A stretch of DNA of 41,936 nt from an uncultured Chlorobiaceae bacterium (GTDB lineage Bacteria > Bacteroidota > Chlorobiia > Chlorobiales > Chlorobiaceae): NCBI GenBank assembly GCA_903824295.1, contig CAIJWE010000123.1, positions 1 to 41,936 on the forward strand, in the 5' to 3' direction. Both the position numbers and the translations under genes were made by a program. A model generated the notes under the pieces. That model made no database searches. It worked only from the letters and a program-made list of their open reading frames with translations, and was not told the DNA's origin. Of this stretch, positions 26,346 through 35,294 are shown piece by piece; positions within the stretch are counted from its first letter, which is position 1, and each line of letters starts with the position of its first letter.

Positions 26346-27838
26346 TTATGAAAGCGAAAAATTCTGTCAAAAAAAGTCACTCTTTCCTTAAAGAGTTGTC
26401 CGTCATGAGTTTGCGAAACAGGATCGCATTTTACTATACGATCACGACAGCAGTTTTAATCGCCCTTGTTTTTGCTACCATATACTTCACTGTTGAACGC
26501 ATTGTGTACAAGCAATTCGATGAGGAAATAAAAAAAGAGGTTTCAGAAATCCTGTCGAATGCAAATATATCAACCCACGACTTCAAAGGGTTTGATAGCT
26601 TTCAGAACCGGGATATTGATGCTGGCGATGGAGACGGTGACAACGACAATGATTCGATAAAGAAAAAAAAGGTAAACGTTGATACGGAATTTATCCAACT
26701 GGTTGACAGTACCGGACAGGTCATCAACAAATCATCCAGTCTTTCATGGTGTGTCCTTGCATTTAATCCGGACAAGGCAGGAACCGCCTACTTCAACAGC
26801 AGTTTCGGTGGTTCAATGGTCCGGCAGGCACAAGTGCCTCTTGTCAACAGGAGCGGAAAAACCCTTGGGTACCTTATTGTTGCCGTTCCCCTGAAAAACG
26901 CCATGATCGTGCTGCACGACCTGCATGATATTTTTTTCTTTTCCTTTCCGGTCATCATTTTAACGCTGTTCATGCTGACCCGCCTGATTGCCGGCAGGAG
27001 CATAAGGCCCATTGAAAAGGTTATCGCCACGGCCGAAAAAATGACACAGGCACATCTCGATCAGCGAATTCCGCTTCCCTATCATCATGACGAATTGTAT
27101 CGCCTCTCAGCCACCTTCAATGCCCTGCTCGACAGGATGCAGGATGCGTTTCAGCGTGAAAAACACTTTACGGCCAACGCTTCACACGAACTAAAAACAC
27201 CGCTTGCCATAGTAAAAGGAACTCTTGAAGTATTGGTTCGCAAACCAAGAGAGAGAGAGCATTATGAAACAAGGATTCAGTTTTGCCTCAAGGAATTAAA
27301 CCGAATGGCACGCCTGATCGACCAGTTACTCATGATTGCACGTTATGAAAGCAACAAGATGCAGCCACACATTGAAACCGTAGAGCTTTCAAAAAATCTT
27401 GAGAGTATTCGTGAAAGAATGCAGCCATCTGCCGACACAAAAAACATTTCGATCACCATCGACAACATGGAAAACGCCCGGATTGCCGCCGACCCTGGCA
27501 TGCTTGACATGATCTGCGAAAACATTCTTTCTAATGCCATAAAGTACTCTCCAACTGGATCTTCGATAGCAATAACCGTACAACGCAACGCCGATACGAT
27601 TGTCTGCAGCATAACCGATCAGGGTATCGGCATTCCTGCGGAGAAACTGCATGCCATTTTTGAGCGCTTTTACCGGGTCGATGAATCAAGAAACTCAGGT
27701 ACGGGAGGTTTTGGCCTGGGACTCTCCATCGTCAAAAAACTTGCCGATCTGCAACACATCAAGGTAGGCGTCACCAGCGAAAACAACCTGGGAACAACCT
27801 TTTCCCTCACTTTTTCAGCGGCGGAAGTTCCCTGCTGA
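26342..27838 (+). CDS. Sensor histidine kinase with Asp-rich periplasmic segment
   Basis: From the ATG at 26342 the protein is 498 residues. Helix 1 lies near residues 25-55 (YTITTAVLIALVFATIY). The periplasmic sensor region includes an Asp/Gly/Asn-rich stretch (DAGDGDGDNDNDS) followed by lysines. Helix 2 lies near 195-220, then come a HAMP domain, HisKA with His282 in the SHELKTP motif, and HATPase with N-box ENILSNAIKYSP, G1 DQGIGIP and G2 GTGGFGLGLS. All catalytic motifs are intact. The acidic stretch resembles a cation-binding loop, so the stimulus may be a metal ion; this is inference. The 3' end overlaps the convergent radical SAM gene by 32 bp. Confidence 0.95.
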   Translation: MIMKAKNSVKKSHSFLKELSVMSLRNRIAFYYTITTAVLIALVFATIYFTVERIVYKQFDEEIKKEVSEILSNANISTHDFKGFDSFQNRDIDAGDGDGDNDNDSIKKKKVNVDTEFIQLVDSTGQVINKSSSLSWCVLAFNPDKAGTAYFNSSFGGSMVRQAQVPLVNRSGKTLGYLIVAVPLKNAMIVLHDLHDIFFFSFPVIILTLFMLTRLIAGRSIRPIEKVIATAEKMTQAHLDQRIPLPYHHDELYRLSATFNALLDRMQDAFQREKHFTANASHELKTPLAIVKGTLEVLVRKPREREHYETRIQFCLKELNRMARLIDQLLMIARYESNKMQPHIETVELSKNLESIRERMQPSADTKNISITIDNMENARIAADPGMLDMICENILSNAIKYSPTGSSIAITVQRNADTIVCSITDQGIGIPAEKLHAIFERFYRVDESRNSGTGGFGLGLSIVKKLADLQHIKVGVTSENNLGTTFSLTFSAAEVPC

Positions 27839-28802
27839 GGCCACCCTGTTCCGGTATGGCAGTATTGCCCTGCACCATCACCCAGTAGGGTTCCCCGTTA
27901 TGTTCGACCAGCTTGAACCGGCCCGTAGCAAGCATCTCCTGCATAATCTCGGAAGCTTTATTGTCATCACCGGGAAATCGGTCCACCATGGCTTTCTGGA
28001 GTTCTCGCTGCTGCACCGGGTGACGCGAAACGATGGCTGTGACCGCTTCAAGCAGATCGGGGGCACTTCGAAGATCCATATTACCTTTAAGCGGATGAAC
28101 AACCGTTGTTACCTCTGAAAGAATAGCAATTGCCCGCTCAATGCGCCCTTCTGAAGGGAGATGGATCTCCTGATCGGGCGCTGGCCTCGTAGGCAGCACG
28201 ATGTGCACCATATCGGGATTAATCTTTTTGAGAACTGCGGCAAGATCGCGCAACGCCTCATCGGAATCGTTCATACCGCCAAGCAGCATCACCTCAATCC
28301 AGAGTTGCTTTTTGTACTCATTGCGGAATGCCACAAGACCTTCGACATGCTGCTTGAAGGTAAGCCCTTCGGCAGGCCGGCAGATCTGCACATGCAAAGC
28401 CTCCGTGCCGGCATTAAGTGACGGAAGCACAGCATCGGCCTGAAGAAGCTCTTTGCGCACCTCCGGCAAATAAAGCAGTGACCCGTTGGTGATAACCGCA
28501 ACAGGTATGCTTGTCAGCTTTTTCACCTCTGTTATCAGCCACCCGAGCCCTCGATAAAGCGTGGTTTCACCGGAGCCGACAAAGGTGATCCAGTCGAGCC
28601 CCTTGTTGACCGTCAAAGCCTCGCGAATCTCAAAAAGTATCTCTTCACGCGGAAAAAACTCCTGCCTCTCTGTAACGAACCTCCTTGTCTTGCCCAACTG
28701 GCAATAGAGGCAGTTCCAGGTACAGCTTTTCGTAGGAAAAAGGTCAACACCAAGTGACTGACCAAGCCGTTTTGATGAGAGTGGCCCAAAAACGTATTTC
28801 AT
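27807..28802 (-). CDS. Radical SAM protein (COG0731-like)
   Basis: The 331-residue protein has the radical SAM cluster motif CTWNCLYC (cysteines 28, 32 and 35), preceded by a short N-terminal stretch, and the SAM-binding GSGETTLY loop near residue 77. The barrel continues through AVITNGSLL, VLPSLNAGT and VMLLGGMND. After about residue 240 there is a C-terminal region with a winged-helix-like segment (RELQKAMVDRFPGDDNKASEIMQ) ending FKLVEHNGEPYWV. The Fe-S and SAM sites are intact, but the substrate is unknown. It is co-directional with the pucC-like gene 23 bp upstream, the last gene of that minus-strand series, and overlaps the convergent kinase gene at its 3' end. Confidence 0.88.
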   Translation of the reverse strand: MKYVFGPLSSKRLGQSLGVDLFPTKSCTWNCLYCQLGKTRRFVTERQEFFPREEILFEIREALTVNKGLDWITFVGSGETTLYRGLGWLITEVKKLTSIPVAVITNGSLLYLPEVRKELLQADAVLPSLNAGTEALHVQICRPAEGLTFKQHVEGLVAFRNEYKKQLWIEVMLLGGMNDSDEALRDLAAVLKKINPDMVHIVLPTRPAPDQEIHLPSEGRIERAIAILSEVTTVVHPLKGNMDLRSAPDLLEAVTAIVSRHPVQQRELQKAMVDRFPGDDNKASEIMQEMLATGRFKLVEHNGEPYWVMVQGNTAIPEQGGLSRELPPLKK

Positions 28803-28825
28803 TGTCTCAAAACAGTTATAAGCAT

Positions 28826-30172
28826 TCAGACTTTCCGGTCAAGGGCAAGCTCAGCCATCTTTGCCTCGCTTTCAGCCTCAAAAGCCTCCTTTGAGATATG
28901 CGGAAGCACCAGACTTGCAATGGCGAATGCGACAATTTCAATCGAAAAAATAGCAGCATAAGCCCAGACATATTGCCCGGAAAAATGATAGACCAAATCA
29001 ATAATAATTCCTGCTCCGAGATGACCGACAAAGATGGCCAGACTTTGCGCCGTACCCCAGAGTCCGATATAGACGCCGCTGCGACCTGCCGTCATGGACA
29101 TCATCATGGAGATATTGGAGACGCTCGAAGCGCCAAGGCCGATTCCGGTAACCACAAGAGCAGTACGCAGAAACTGGACATCAAGTATAAACCCTGCTGC
29201 AATCAGCATACCAAAACCAGCAATGCAGAACATATTGCCAATAAGGGCGCCCCGTTTCTGGCCAATACGGCTGAGCAGAAAACCGGTGATCAGCATAAAA
29301 ATAAGCTGGGTACCACCCATGGTTGGCCTGAAAAGCTTGGTTGTCGTACCGACCGGCATGCCAAAAACGTGGGCGCCAAAAGGATCCATCACAATCTCAT
29401 TGGCAAAGAGGGCGAAAATCGAGATAAAAATATAGAAGGCAAAGAGCAGGGTTTTAGGCGAAGAGGAGAGCAGCTTGATCGACTGCGAAAAAGAGATGGA
29501 GTGTTTGCTCTTCCCCTCTTTTGTTTCGACATTGCGCTGCTCGACGCCAACCACCGCCAGAAGACCGATTCCAAGGGCAATGAGGCCACCAACTTCAGCC
29601 ACCGTAATGAGGCGCTCCGGTGTAAACACATCGAGATAGGTCCCGACAATACGGGTTGAAATAATGGTGGTAAGCACCATCAGCGTCCAACTGGCACCGG
29701 TCACTTTTCCGATATTCTCCTCCCCCACCGTATCAGCGAGCAAAGCATAATAGGCTGTTGTGGCCACCTGCAAGCCAAAACCAAAGACAAGAAAAATAAT
29801 GGACAGCTTCAACAGGCCGATATCATGCATCATGGCTGGAAGCAACTCGGAAAATGCTATTCTCCCCACTTCGACCTCATAGGCGGCAGCAGGAGCAAGC
29901 ATGAAGGAAAAGACACAGCAGAGCAAACCAATCAAAATATAGGGTGTACGCTTCAGTCCGAAAATCTGCGACCGGTCAGAGAGGTTGCCCGCCCAAACCT
30001 TTACTCCCAAAATCGCCAGCAGCTCCTTGAGGCTTATCAAACCAAAGACAATGGTTGCAGAAATACCGAGTTCCGTCGTCATAACCCGGTTGAGGGTATC
30101 AAGCAGAAAACCAAGCATGATACCAAATCCCATCTGGAAAAGGGAGAGACGAATAAGATTGATTTTCTTCAT
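28826..30172 (-). CDS. PucC/LhaA-family MFS transporter-like membrane protein
   Basis: From the ATG at 30172 the protein is 448 residues with about twelve membrane helices and no signal peptide. The N-terminal IRLSLFQMGFGIMLGFLLD and the loops GNLSDRSQIFGLKRTPYILI and ADTVGEENIGKVTGASWTL are typical of the PucC/LhaA/Bch2 branch of the major facilitator superfamily. In phototrophs this family handles or assembles (bacterio)chlorophyll with light-harvesting proteins, and is named for the Rhodobacter 44.5-kDa PucC. It is the strongest phototroph marker in the window. A start 10 residues upstream (30202) is possible but adds no family-like sequence. Neighbours are the radical SAM gene and recD2, neither obviously related. 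Confidence 0.85.
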   Translation of the reverse strand: MKKINLIRLSLFQMGFGIMLGFLLDTLNRVMTTELGISATIVFGLISLKELLAILGVKVWAGNLSDRSQIFGLKRTPYILIGLLCCVFSFMLAPAAAYEVEVGRIAFSELLPAMMHDIGLLKLSIIFLVFGFGLQVATTAYYALLADTVGEENIGKVTGASWTLMVLTTIISTRIVGTYLDVFTPERLITVAEVGGLIALGIGLLAVVGVEQRNVETKEGKSKHSISFSQSIKLLSSSPKTLLFAFYIFISIFALFANEIVMDPFGAHVFGMPVGTTTKLFRPTMGGTQLIFMLITGFLLSRIGQKRGALIGNMFCIAGFGMLIAAGFILDVQFLRTALVVTGIGLGASSVSNISMMMSMTAGRSGVYIGLWGTAQSLAIFVGHLGAGIIIDLVYHFSGQYVWAYAAIFSIEIVAFAIASLVLPHISKEAFEAESEAKMAELALDRKV

Positions 30173-30250
30173 AAAAAAGCAATAAAAATGGTTATCAGGC
30201 AACCCTCATCCATTGAAATACATGGTCAGGAATATAACAAAAAGCGGTGA

Positions 30251-32479
30251 TCATTGCCGGAGCTTATCCCCCATTCCTTGAGAAATCCTTGCTGCAAGGC
30301 CGGTCAAGCGCTGCGAAGAACGTTTGTTGCCGATGGCCATGGCAAGCGCCTTGTGCTCACCGATAATCATCACCAGCTTTTTTGCCCTTGTCACCGCCGT
30401 ATAGATAAGGTTTCGTTCAAGAAGCGAAAAGTGGTGCATAGAGAGCGGTATCACCACCGCCGGGTACTCCGAACCCTGACTCTTATGAATGGTAATCGCG
30501 TATGCGAGGGCGATTTCATCAAGCTCACCAAACTCATAGAGCACCTCCCGGCCATCATACTCCACCCGAAGCGTACTATCCTCCTCGTCAACCAGTGTAA
30601 TACGACCGATATCGCCGTTAAAAACCTCCTTGTCATAATTATTGACCATCTGGATCACCTTGTCACCCTCCGCATACATCGTCTCAAAACGCACAATCTT
30701 CCGTATCGCATGAGGGTTCAAAGTCTCCTGAAGAAGCCTGTTCAGCGCTTTGGTACCAAGTGCCCCCTTGTTCATCGGCGTCAGCACCTGAATATCACGA
30801 AACGGCTCCATGCCGAATCGAACAGGAATACGATCAGCAACCACCAGCAGCATCCGCCGCAAAATATCTGCGGTACTCTCTGAAGGAACAACATAAAAGT
30901 CGGACAACTCCGCCGCGCCCTCATCGGCAGCTCCCGCCTGAGGGGAGGGAAAGGGCAACTCCCCGCAGTTGATGCGGTGAGCATTGACAATAATCATAGA
31001 TGATTGCGCCTGACGATAAATCTCCGTCAGACGCACCACCGGAAGAACGCCCGAATTGATCATATCAGCCAGCACAAATCCCGGCCCAACCGGAGGAAGC
31101 TGGTCAACATCACCTGCAAAGATCATCGCGGAACGGCTCGATACCGCCGCCAGCAATCGGTTCATCAACACCACATCAATCATGGATGCCTCATCAACAA
31201 TCACCAGATCAGCTTCCAGCGGATAAGAGTTGCCCCGTCTGAAGTCGCGAACAAAGGGATCAAACTCAAGCAGGCGATGGATGGTTTTCGCCTCCAGGCC
31301 TGTTGCCTCAGCAAGGCGTTTGGCCGCCCGGCCCGTTGGAGCACAAAGCAGAACATTGAGCTTGGCCGTCGCGAGAATTTTGAGAATGGTGTTGATGATC
31401 GTTGTCTTGCCTACCCCCGGCCCGCCGGTTATAACCAGAAACTTGCTCGACAGCGCAAGCGCAACGGCACTCCGCTGCGATTCCGATAACTCAATGGCCG
31501 AAAGCTTCTCCGCTTCAGGAATAACCATTGCCGGATCAAGAGTTCCCCAGGGAAGTGCTCCCTCCATAATCCGGCTGATACTTTTGGCAACTCCCGTCTC
31601 GGCACGAAACAGCGAAAGAAGGTAATAGCTCTTTTCACCCTCCTCCTCAACAGCCACGATGGTGCCGATAGAGAGTTCCTGACGGATGGCCTCCTCAAGA
31701 ACCGGTTCAGGAAGAGCAAGCAACCTCCTGCAGGCAGAAAGCAGCATCGGCTCAGGAACCCGGCAATGCCCTTCCAGCGAAAGCTCCTGAAGTGCATGAC
31801 CGATACCTGCCCGGGCCCGCAACGGAGAATCTATCGGTATGCCGATGTTCCGTGCAATCTGGTCAGCACTCTTGAAACCGATTCCAGGTATATCGAGAAT
31901 AAGCCGATAGGGATTGGCGCTTACCACCGCCACAGCATCATCACCATAAACACGAAAAATCCGGGCAATGCGCGATGTGCTGACCCCGTGAGCATGAAGA
32001 AAAAGCATGATTTTTTTAATCGCTTTCTGCTCCGCCCATGAAGCAACAATCTGCTGCAACTTTTTCTTGCCAATGCCGGGAAGCCCGAGAAGTTGTTCAG
32101 GGTGATCCTCAATAACCGTGAAGAGCTCCAGCCCATAAGCCCGCACGAGCAGCTTCGCCAGATGGGGACCAACTCCCTTTACCATGCCAGAGGAAAGATA
32201 ACTGGTGATTCCTTCGAGCGTATCGGGCGGAATAACCCCGAGATGCGTCGCCTTGAACTGGATACCCCATGTTTTATCGTTATGCCAGCAGCCGACAGCC
32301 TCAACATGCTGCCCCGTATTCACCGCAGCAACATGGCCCACCACCGTCACCGCATCGCGATCCCCTTTTCTGCCAAGACGCAAAACACTGAACCCCGACG
32401 ATTCGCTGAAAAAGCTCACCTTTTCAACAATGCCGGTAATGCGCTCCTCACCGGGAGAGAGGGTGGGGCTCTCGTTCAT
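30251..32479 (-). CDS. recD2: RecD2-type ATP-dependent DNA helicase
   Basis: The 742-residue protein matches RecD2, the stand-alone SF1B helicase of bacteria without RecBC. The N-terminal OB-like region is followed by tandem helix-hairpin-helix segments (GVGPHLAKLL, GLPGIGKKKL, DIPGIGFKSADQ). Helicase motifs are Walker A GGPGVGKTT near residue 349, Walker B LVIVDEASM, motif III GDVDQLPPVGPG, and late motifs YAITIHKSQGSE and YTAVTRAKK. All are intact. It unwinds DNA 5'-3' in repair. The gene is co-directional with the M24 peptidase gene upstream (101-bp gap) and the pucC-like gene downstream (78-bp gap). Confidence 0.95.
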   Translation of the reverse strand: MNESPTLSPGEERITGIVEKVSFFSESSGFSVLRLGRKGDRDAVTVVGHVAAVNTGQHVEAVGCWHNDKTWGIQFKATHLGVIPPDTLEGITSYLSSGMVKGVGPHLAKLLVRAYGLELFTVIEDHPEQLLGLPGIGKKKLQQIVASWAEQKAIKKIMLFLHAHGVSTSRIARIFRVYGDDAVAVVSANPYRLILDIPGIGFKSADQIARNIGIPIDSPLRARAGIGHALQELSLEGHCRVPEPMLLSACRRLLALPEPVLEEAIRQELSIGTIVAVEEEGEKSYYLLSLFRAETGVAKSISRIMEGALPWGTLDPAMVIPEAEKLSAIELSESQRSAVALALSSKFLVITGGPGVGKTTIINTILKILATAKLNVLLCAPTGRAAKRLAEATGLEAKTIHRLLEFDPFVRDFRRGNSYPLEADLVIVDEASMIDVVLMNRLLAAVSSRSAMIFAGDVDQLPPVGPGFVLADMINSGVLPVVRLTEIYRQAQSSMIIVNAHRINCGELPFPSPQAGAADEGAAELSDFYVVPSESTADILRRMLLVVADRIPVRFGMEPFRDIQVLTPMNKGALGTKALNRLLQETLNPHAIRKIVRFETMYAEGDKVIQMVNNYDKEVFNGDIGRITLVDEEDSTLRVEYDGREVLYEFGELDEIALAYAITIHKSQGSEYPAVVIPLSMHHFSLLERNLIYTAVTRAKKLVMIIGEHKALAMAIGNKRSSQRLTGLAARISQGMGDKLRQ

Positions 32480-32580
32480 GAAATGGTTAATGGTGATACG
32501 TGATACTGTTCAAATTCCATAGACAAGGAAAATAAGGAGAGCCAATATATCCTTTCCAGCAGGCAAATGGAATGGATGAC

Positions 32581-33753
32581 TCAACCCTCCAGAAAAACAA
32601 TCCCGTCCGGCAAATCACTCAACCTGAGGCCGCCATCATCGGTAACCACAAAGGTATTCTCAATGCCAATCACCCCTTTGCCGGGTATAACAAACTTGGG
32701 TTCAACTGCAATCACCTGGCCTGCCTGCAACGGTACCGTGAACCCTTTGGCAAGCACCGGCAGCTCATCGAGTTCAAGGCCAACGCCATGACCGACAAAT
32801 TTTGCCTGTTCACCCGGCATACCCATAAAGAAGGAGCCAAGCCCGGCACGCTCGGCCATTGCTGCGGCGGCAAGAAAAAGCTCTTCGCAGATGACACCTG
32901 GTTTCATGCCCTGACGAACCATCTCCTGAATCTCCAGCGCGACATCAAAGGCCCGCTGCAATTCCGGGTCAAGCGTTCCGATAACAAACATGCGCGTCAT
33001 ATCGGCAATATAGCCGTTGAAAACCCCTCCGAAATCAAGAAGTATCGGCTGGTTCACCCCAATCACATCGCAGGAAGCCCCATGCGGAGAGGCGCTCGAC
33101 AACCCCTTTCCGGTCACCGGGCCATCAAAGAATCCGCCATTCAACCCTCCGGAAGAGACTGCCAGACCGAAGAAAAGCTCCTGGTTAAAAGCCCGCATCC
33201 TTACATATCCCTCATGCCCGGCCTTGCGAAGCCGGTATTCCATTTCTGCCGACAGATCAAGCTCCCGCATCCCCGCTTTGAGGAACTGTGGCACCTCGGC
33301 AAAGACCGAAGCAAGCTTGCCAGCACTCAGGCAGAGCTGCTCAAATTCAAAGGGCGACTTGACTGAGCGAAGCTCACGCAGCATCATTGAAATATCCACA
33401 AAAGTGCGTCCTGGCAACGCACGGGTGTAAAAGAGATGCTGCTGAACCGGCACAGCATCAAAGGTCATACCGATAGAGAGCTGATGCTCACTGAACAGCG
33501 AGGCAAACTCCTTGCTTGGAGGAAAAGGGCGGATATCGGCTATCGGGCTCTCCTCCCTCGCCCGCGAGAGACTCTTGCGCACCAGGAGCAAGGGCTCCCC
33601 CTCTGCCGGAATCCAGAGTATGGCGTTCTGGCGGGTACCTGCAAAATAGTAAACATCAATCGGCAGGATGAACAGGGCCGCATGGATATTCTTGCTCTGG
33701 AGCATTCCCTGCAAACGGAATACCCGCTCTTGTGATTCTGTTTTTGTCAGCAT
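32581..33753 (-). CDS. M24 family Xaa-Pro peptidase
   Basis: The 390-residue protein has the creatinase-like N-terminal domain (residues about 1-140) and the pita-bread M24 domain. Metal ligands are recognisable: the two aspartates in LLDFGGVFNGYIADMTR, the histidine in FVGHGVGLELDE, and the glutamates in AVEPKF and GIENTFVV. This is the Xaa-Pro aminopeptidase/dipeptidase arrangement; aminopeptidase and dipeptidase cannot be separated from sequence alone. It lies 17 bp downstream of htpX, so the two proteolytic functions are probably co-transcribed. It is cytoplasmic, with no signal peptide. Confidence 0.9.
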   Translation of the reverse strand: MLTKTESQERVFRLQGMLQSKNIHAALFILPIDVYYFAGTRQNAILWIPAEGEPLLLVRKSLSRAREESPIADIRPFPPSKEFASLFSEHQLSIGMTFDAVPVQQHLFYTRALPGRTFVDISMMLRELRSVKSPFEFEQLCLSAGKLASVFAEVPQFLKAGMRELDLSAEMEYRLRKAGHEGYVRMRAFNQELFFGLAVSSGGLNGGFFDGPVTGKGLSSASPHGASCDVIGVNQPILLDFGGVFNGYIADMTRMFVIGTLDPELQRAFDVALEIQEMVRQGMKPGVICEELFLAAAAMAERAGLGSFFMGMPGEQAKFVGHGVGLELDELPVLAKGFTVPLQAGQVIAVEPKFVIPGKGVIGIENTFVVTDDGGLRLSDLPDGIVFLEG

Positions 33754-33770
33754 GGTTTGTTTACTATAGT

Positions 33771-34652
33771 TTATGACTGCTGCCCACGCAACCGTGCAAT
33801 GCGCTCATCCAGCGTTGGGTGGGTAGAAAATAATCTCCTCAACCCACGACTCTCCCTGCCTGAAATTGCAAAGGCGGCAATTTGCTTGGGCATGGCTGAT
33901 GGAAGTTGCTGAGCCTGCAACTTTTCAAGTGCGGCAATCATCTTTTGTTTGCCAGCCAGCAACGCCGCTCCGGCATCAGCACGGAACTCCCGCTGACGCG
34001 AAAACCACATCACCACAACGGATGCCGCTATGCCAAGCAAGATCTCTGCGACGATACGGACAAGAAAAGATGCAGGGCCAGTACCCCGTCTGGTGTCGAA
34101 AACAAATTTATCGACCGCATAGCCGATAACGCGTGAGAGGAAGACAACAAAGGTGTTCAGGACACCCTGAATCAACGTCAGCGTCACCATGTCGCCATTG
34201 GTAATATGCGACATCTCATGCGCCAACACCCCTTCAGCTTCGTCATGCGTCATGGCATTGAGCAAACCGGAAGAGACAGCAACCAGCGAACGGTTTTTTG
34301 TCATGCCGGTGGCAAATGCGTTGACTTCAGGCGAGTTGAATATGGCAACTTCAGGCATGGTGACGCCAACCCTCTGCGCCTGATTTCTCACGGTATTGAT
34401 CAGCCATTGTTCCGTTGCTGTGGCGGGGGTTTTAATCACAACCGCGCCCGACATCCGTTTAGCTGACCATTTTGAAAGCGCCAGTGAGAGAAAGGCGCCA
34501 CCAAACCCGATGATAAAGGAAAAAACAAGAAGGTTACCGAGATCAAGGCCGGAGGCGTTCAGATAAGGCTGTACGCCAAGGACGCTCATAGTGACCGAGA
34601 GCACCAGCATAATGGCAAGGTTGGTCACAAGAAAGTAAAAAATGCGCTTCAT
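33771..34652 (-). CDS. htpX: Membrane-bound zinc metalloprotease HtpX
   Basis: From the ATG at 34652 the protein is 293 residues, the usual HtpX length, and a good ribosome binding site (GGAG) precedes it. The frame stays open to 35180, but the added N-terminal sequence is not family-like. Two N-terminal helices (about 5-55) lead to the M48 domain with the zinc motif HEMSH near residue 140, the downstream glutamate in the REFRADAGA segment, and two further helices. HtpX degrades misfolded inner-membrane proteins. The 177-bp region between htpX and the divergent gene at 34830 holds both promoters; no CIRCE element is visible. Confidence 0.95.
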   Translation of the reverse strand: MKRIFYFLVTNLAIMLVLSVTMSVLGVQPYLNASGLDLGNLLVFSFIIGFGGAFLSLALSKWSAKRMSGAVVIKTPATATEQWLINTVRNQAQRVGVTMPEVAIFNSPEVNAFATGMTKNRSLVAVSSGLLNAMTHDEAEGVLAHEMSHITNGDMVTLTLIQGVLNTFVVFLSRVIGYAVDKFVFDTRRGTGPASFLVRIVAEILLGIAASVVVMWFSRQREFRADAGAALLAGKQKMIAALEKLQAQQLPSAMPKQIAAFAISGRESRGLRRLFSTHPTLDERIARLRGQQS

Positions 34653-34829
34653 ATTTTTCTCCAACAGGTTATGGATATTGATATTGATATCGACGATGTA
34701 CGGCAACCAGAATTTCACAAAATTACCATAAAATTTGGTAGCAGCAAAGGGAGGGCAATGAATGACTCTTTTCATCTGATTATGTATATTGGCACTATAC
34801 ATCTCAGAGATCTTTAACCCTTTGATACC

Positions 34830-35291
34830 ATGATAGCCCGAATTCAGACACTTTACCTTTTTCTTGTTGCTCTGCTTGCTGCAGCAAGCATGATGTTCCC
34901 TTTTTGGAGCTTCAACTCCAAGACGCTGTTTTTTGTCTTCGATTTCGTTCCATTCCCCGATGCGGGGATAATGCAAGTAACCAGCAGCTATGCCGCCGGC
35001 ATCTTTTCTCCCCTTACCGCCATTGTCTCGCTTGCTGCTATTTTTTTCTATAAAAAAAGAGAGCTGCAAAAAAGGCTCATTCTGCTTGCTATGCTTTTCT
35101 TTGCGGGAGACCTGCTCTCGGGCCTTGCTGCTGCACATTTCCTGAACCAGTATTTTTGCACCTGCTTTACCTTCACACACAAACCTGACGCTGGATTTTT
35201 TATGCTTCTGCCTGAACCTGTACTGCTCTGGCTGGCGCTCACAGGAGTAAAGAAGGATGACAAGATTGCCAACGCATACAAACGGCTCTGA
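34830..35291 (+). CDS. DUF4293 family membrane protein
   Basis: The 153-residue protein has four hydrophobic helices (about 6-27, 52-73, 83-105 and 125-143). The opening MIARIQTLYLFLVALLAA matches the start of DUF4293 proteins, a small family of Bacteroidota/Chlorobiota membrane proteins of unknown function. The gene lies 3 bp before pdxA, so it is probably translated from the same mRNA. No catalytic motif is visible. Two cysteines (CTCF) sit in the loop before the last helix. Confidence 0.75.
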   Translation: MIARIQTLYLFLVALLAAASMMFPFWSFNSKTLFFVFDFVPFPDAGIMQVTSSYAAGIFSPLTAIVSLAAIFFYKKRELQKRLILLAMLFFAGDLLSGLAAAHFLNQYFCTCFTFTHKPDAGFFMLLPEPVLLWLALTGVKKDDKIANAYKRL

Positions 35292-35294
35292 ACG

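Noticed and set aside
28898-29659. Long plus-strand frame (253 codons) opposite the pucC-like gene
   Set aside because: It is antisense to a gene with a clear family match; the composition (His, Lys, Asn rich, no domain) is that of a shadow frame.
30254-30883. Plus-strand frame of 209 codons opposite recD2
   Set aside because: Antisense shadow; the opposite strand encodes conserved helicase motifs.
32572-33366. Plus-strand frame of 264 codons opposite the M24 peptidase gene
   Set aside because: Antisense shadow of a well-supported peptidase with intact metal ligands.
34673-34698. Three tandem GATATT/GATATC hexamers before htpX
   Set aside because: Too short and simple to support a function; likely AT-rich low complexity.
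34653-35180. N-terminal extension of htpX by 176 codons
   Set aside because: The added sequence is antisense to the DUF4293 gene and unlike HtpX; a ribosome binding site precedes the ATG at 34652.
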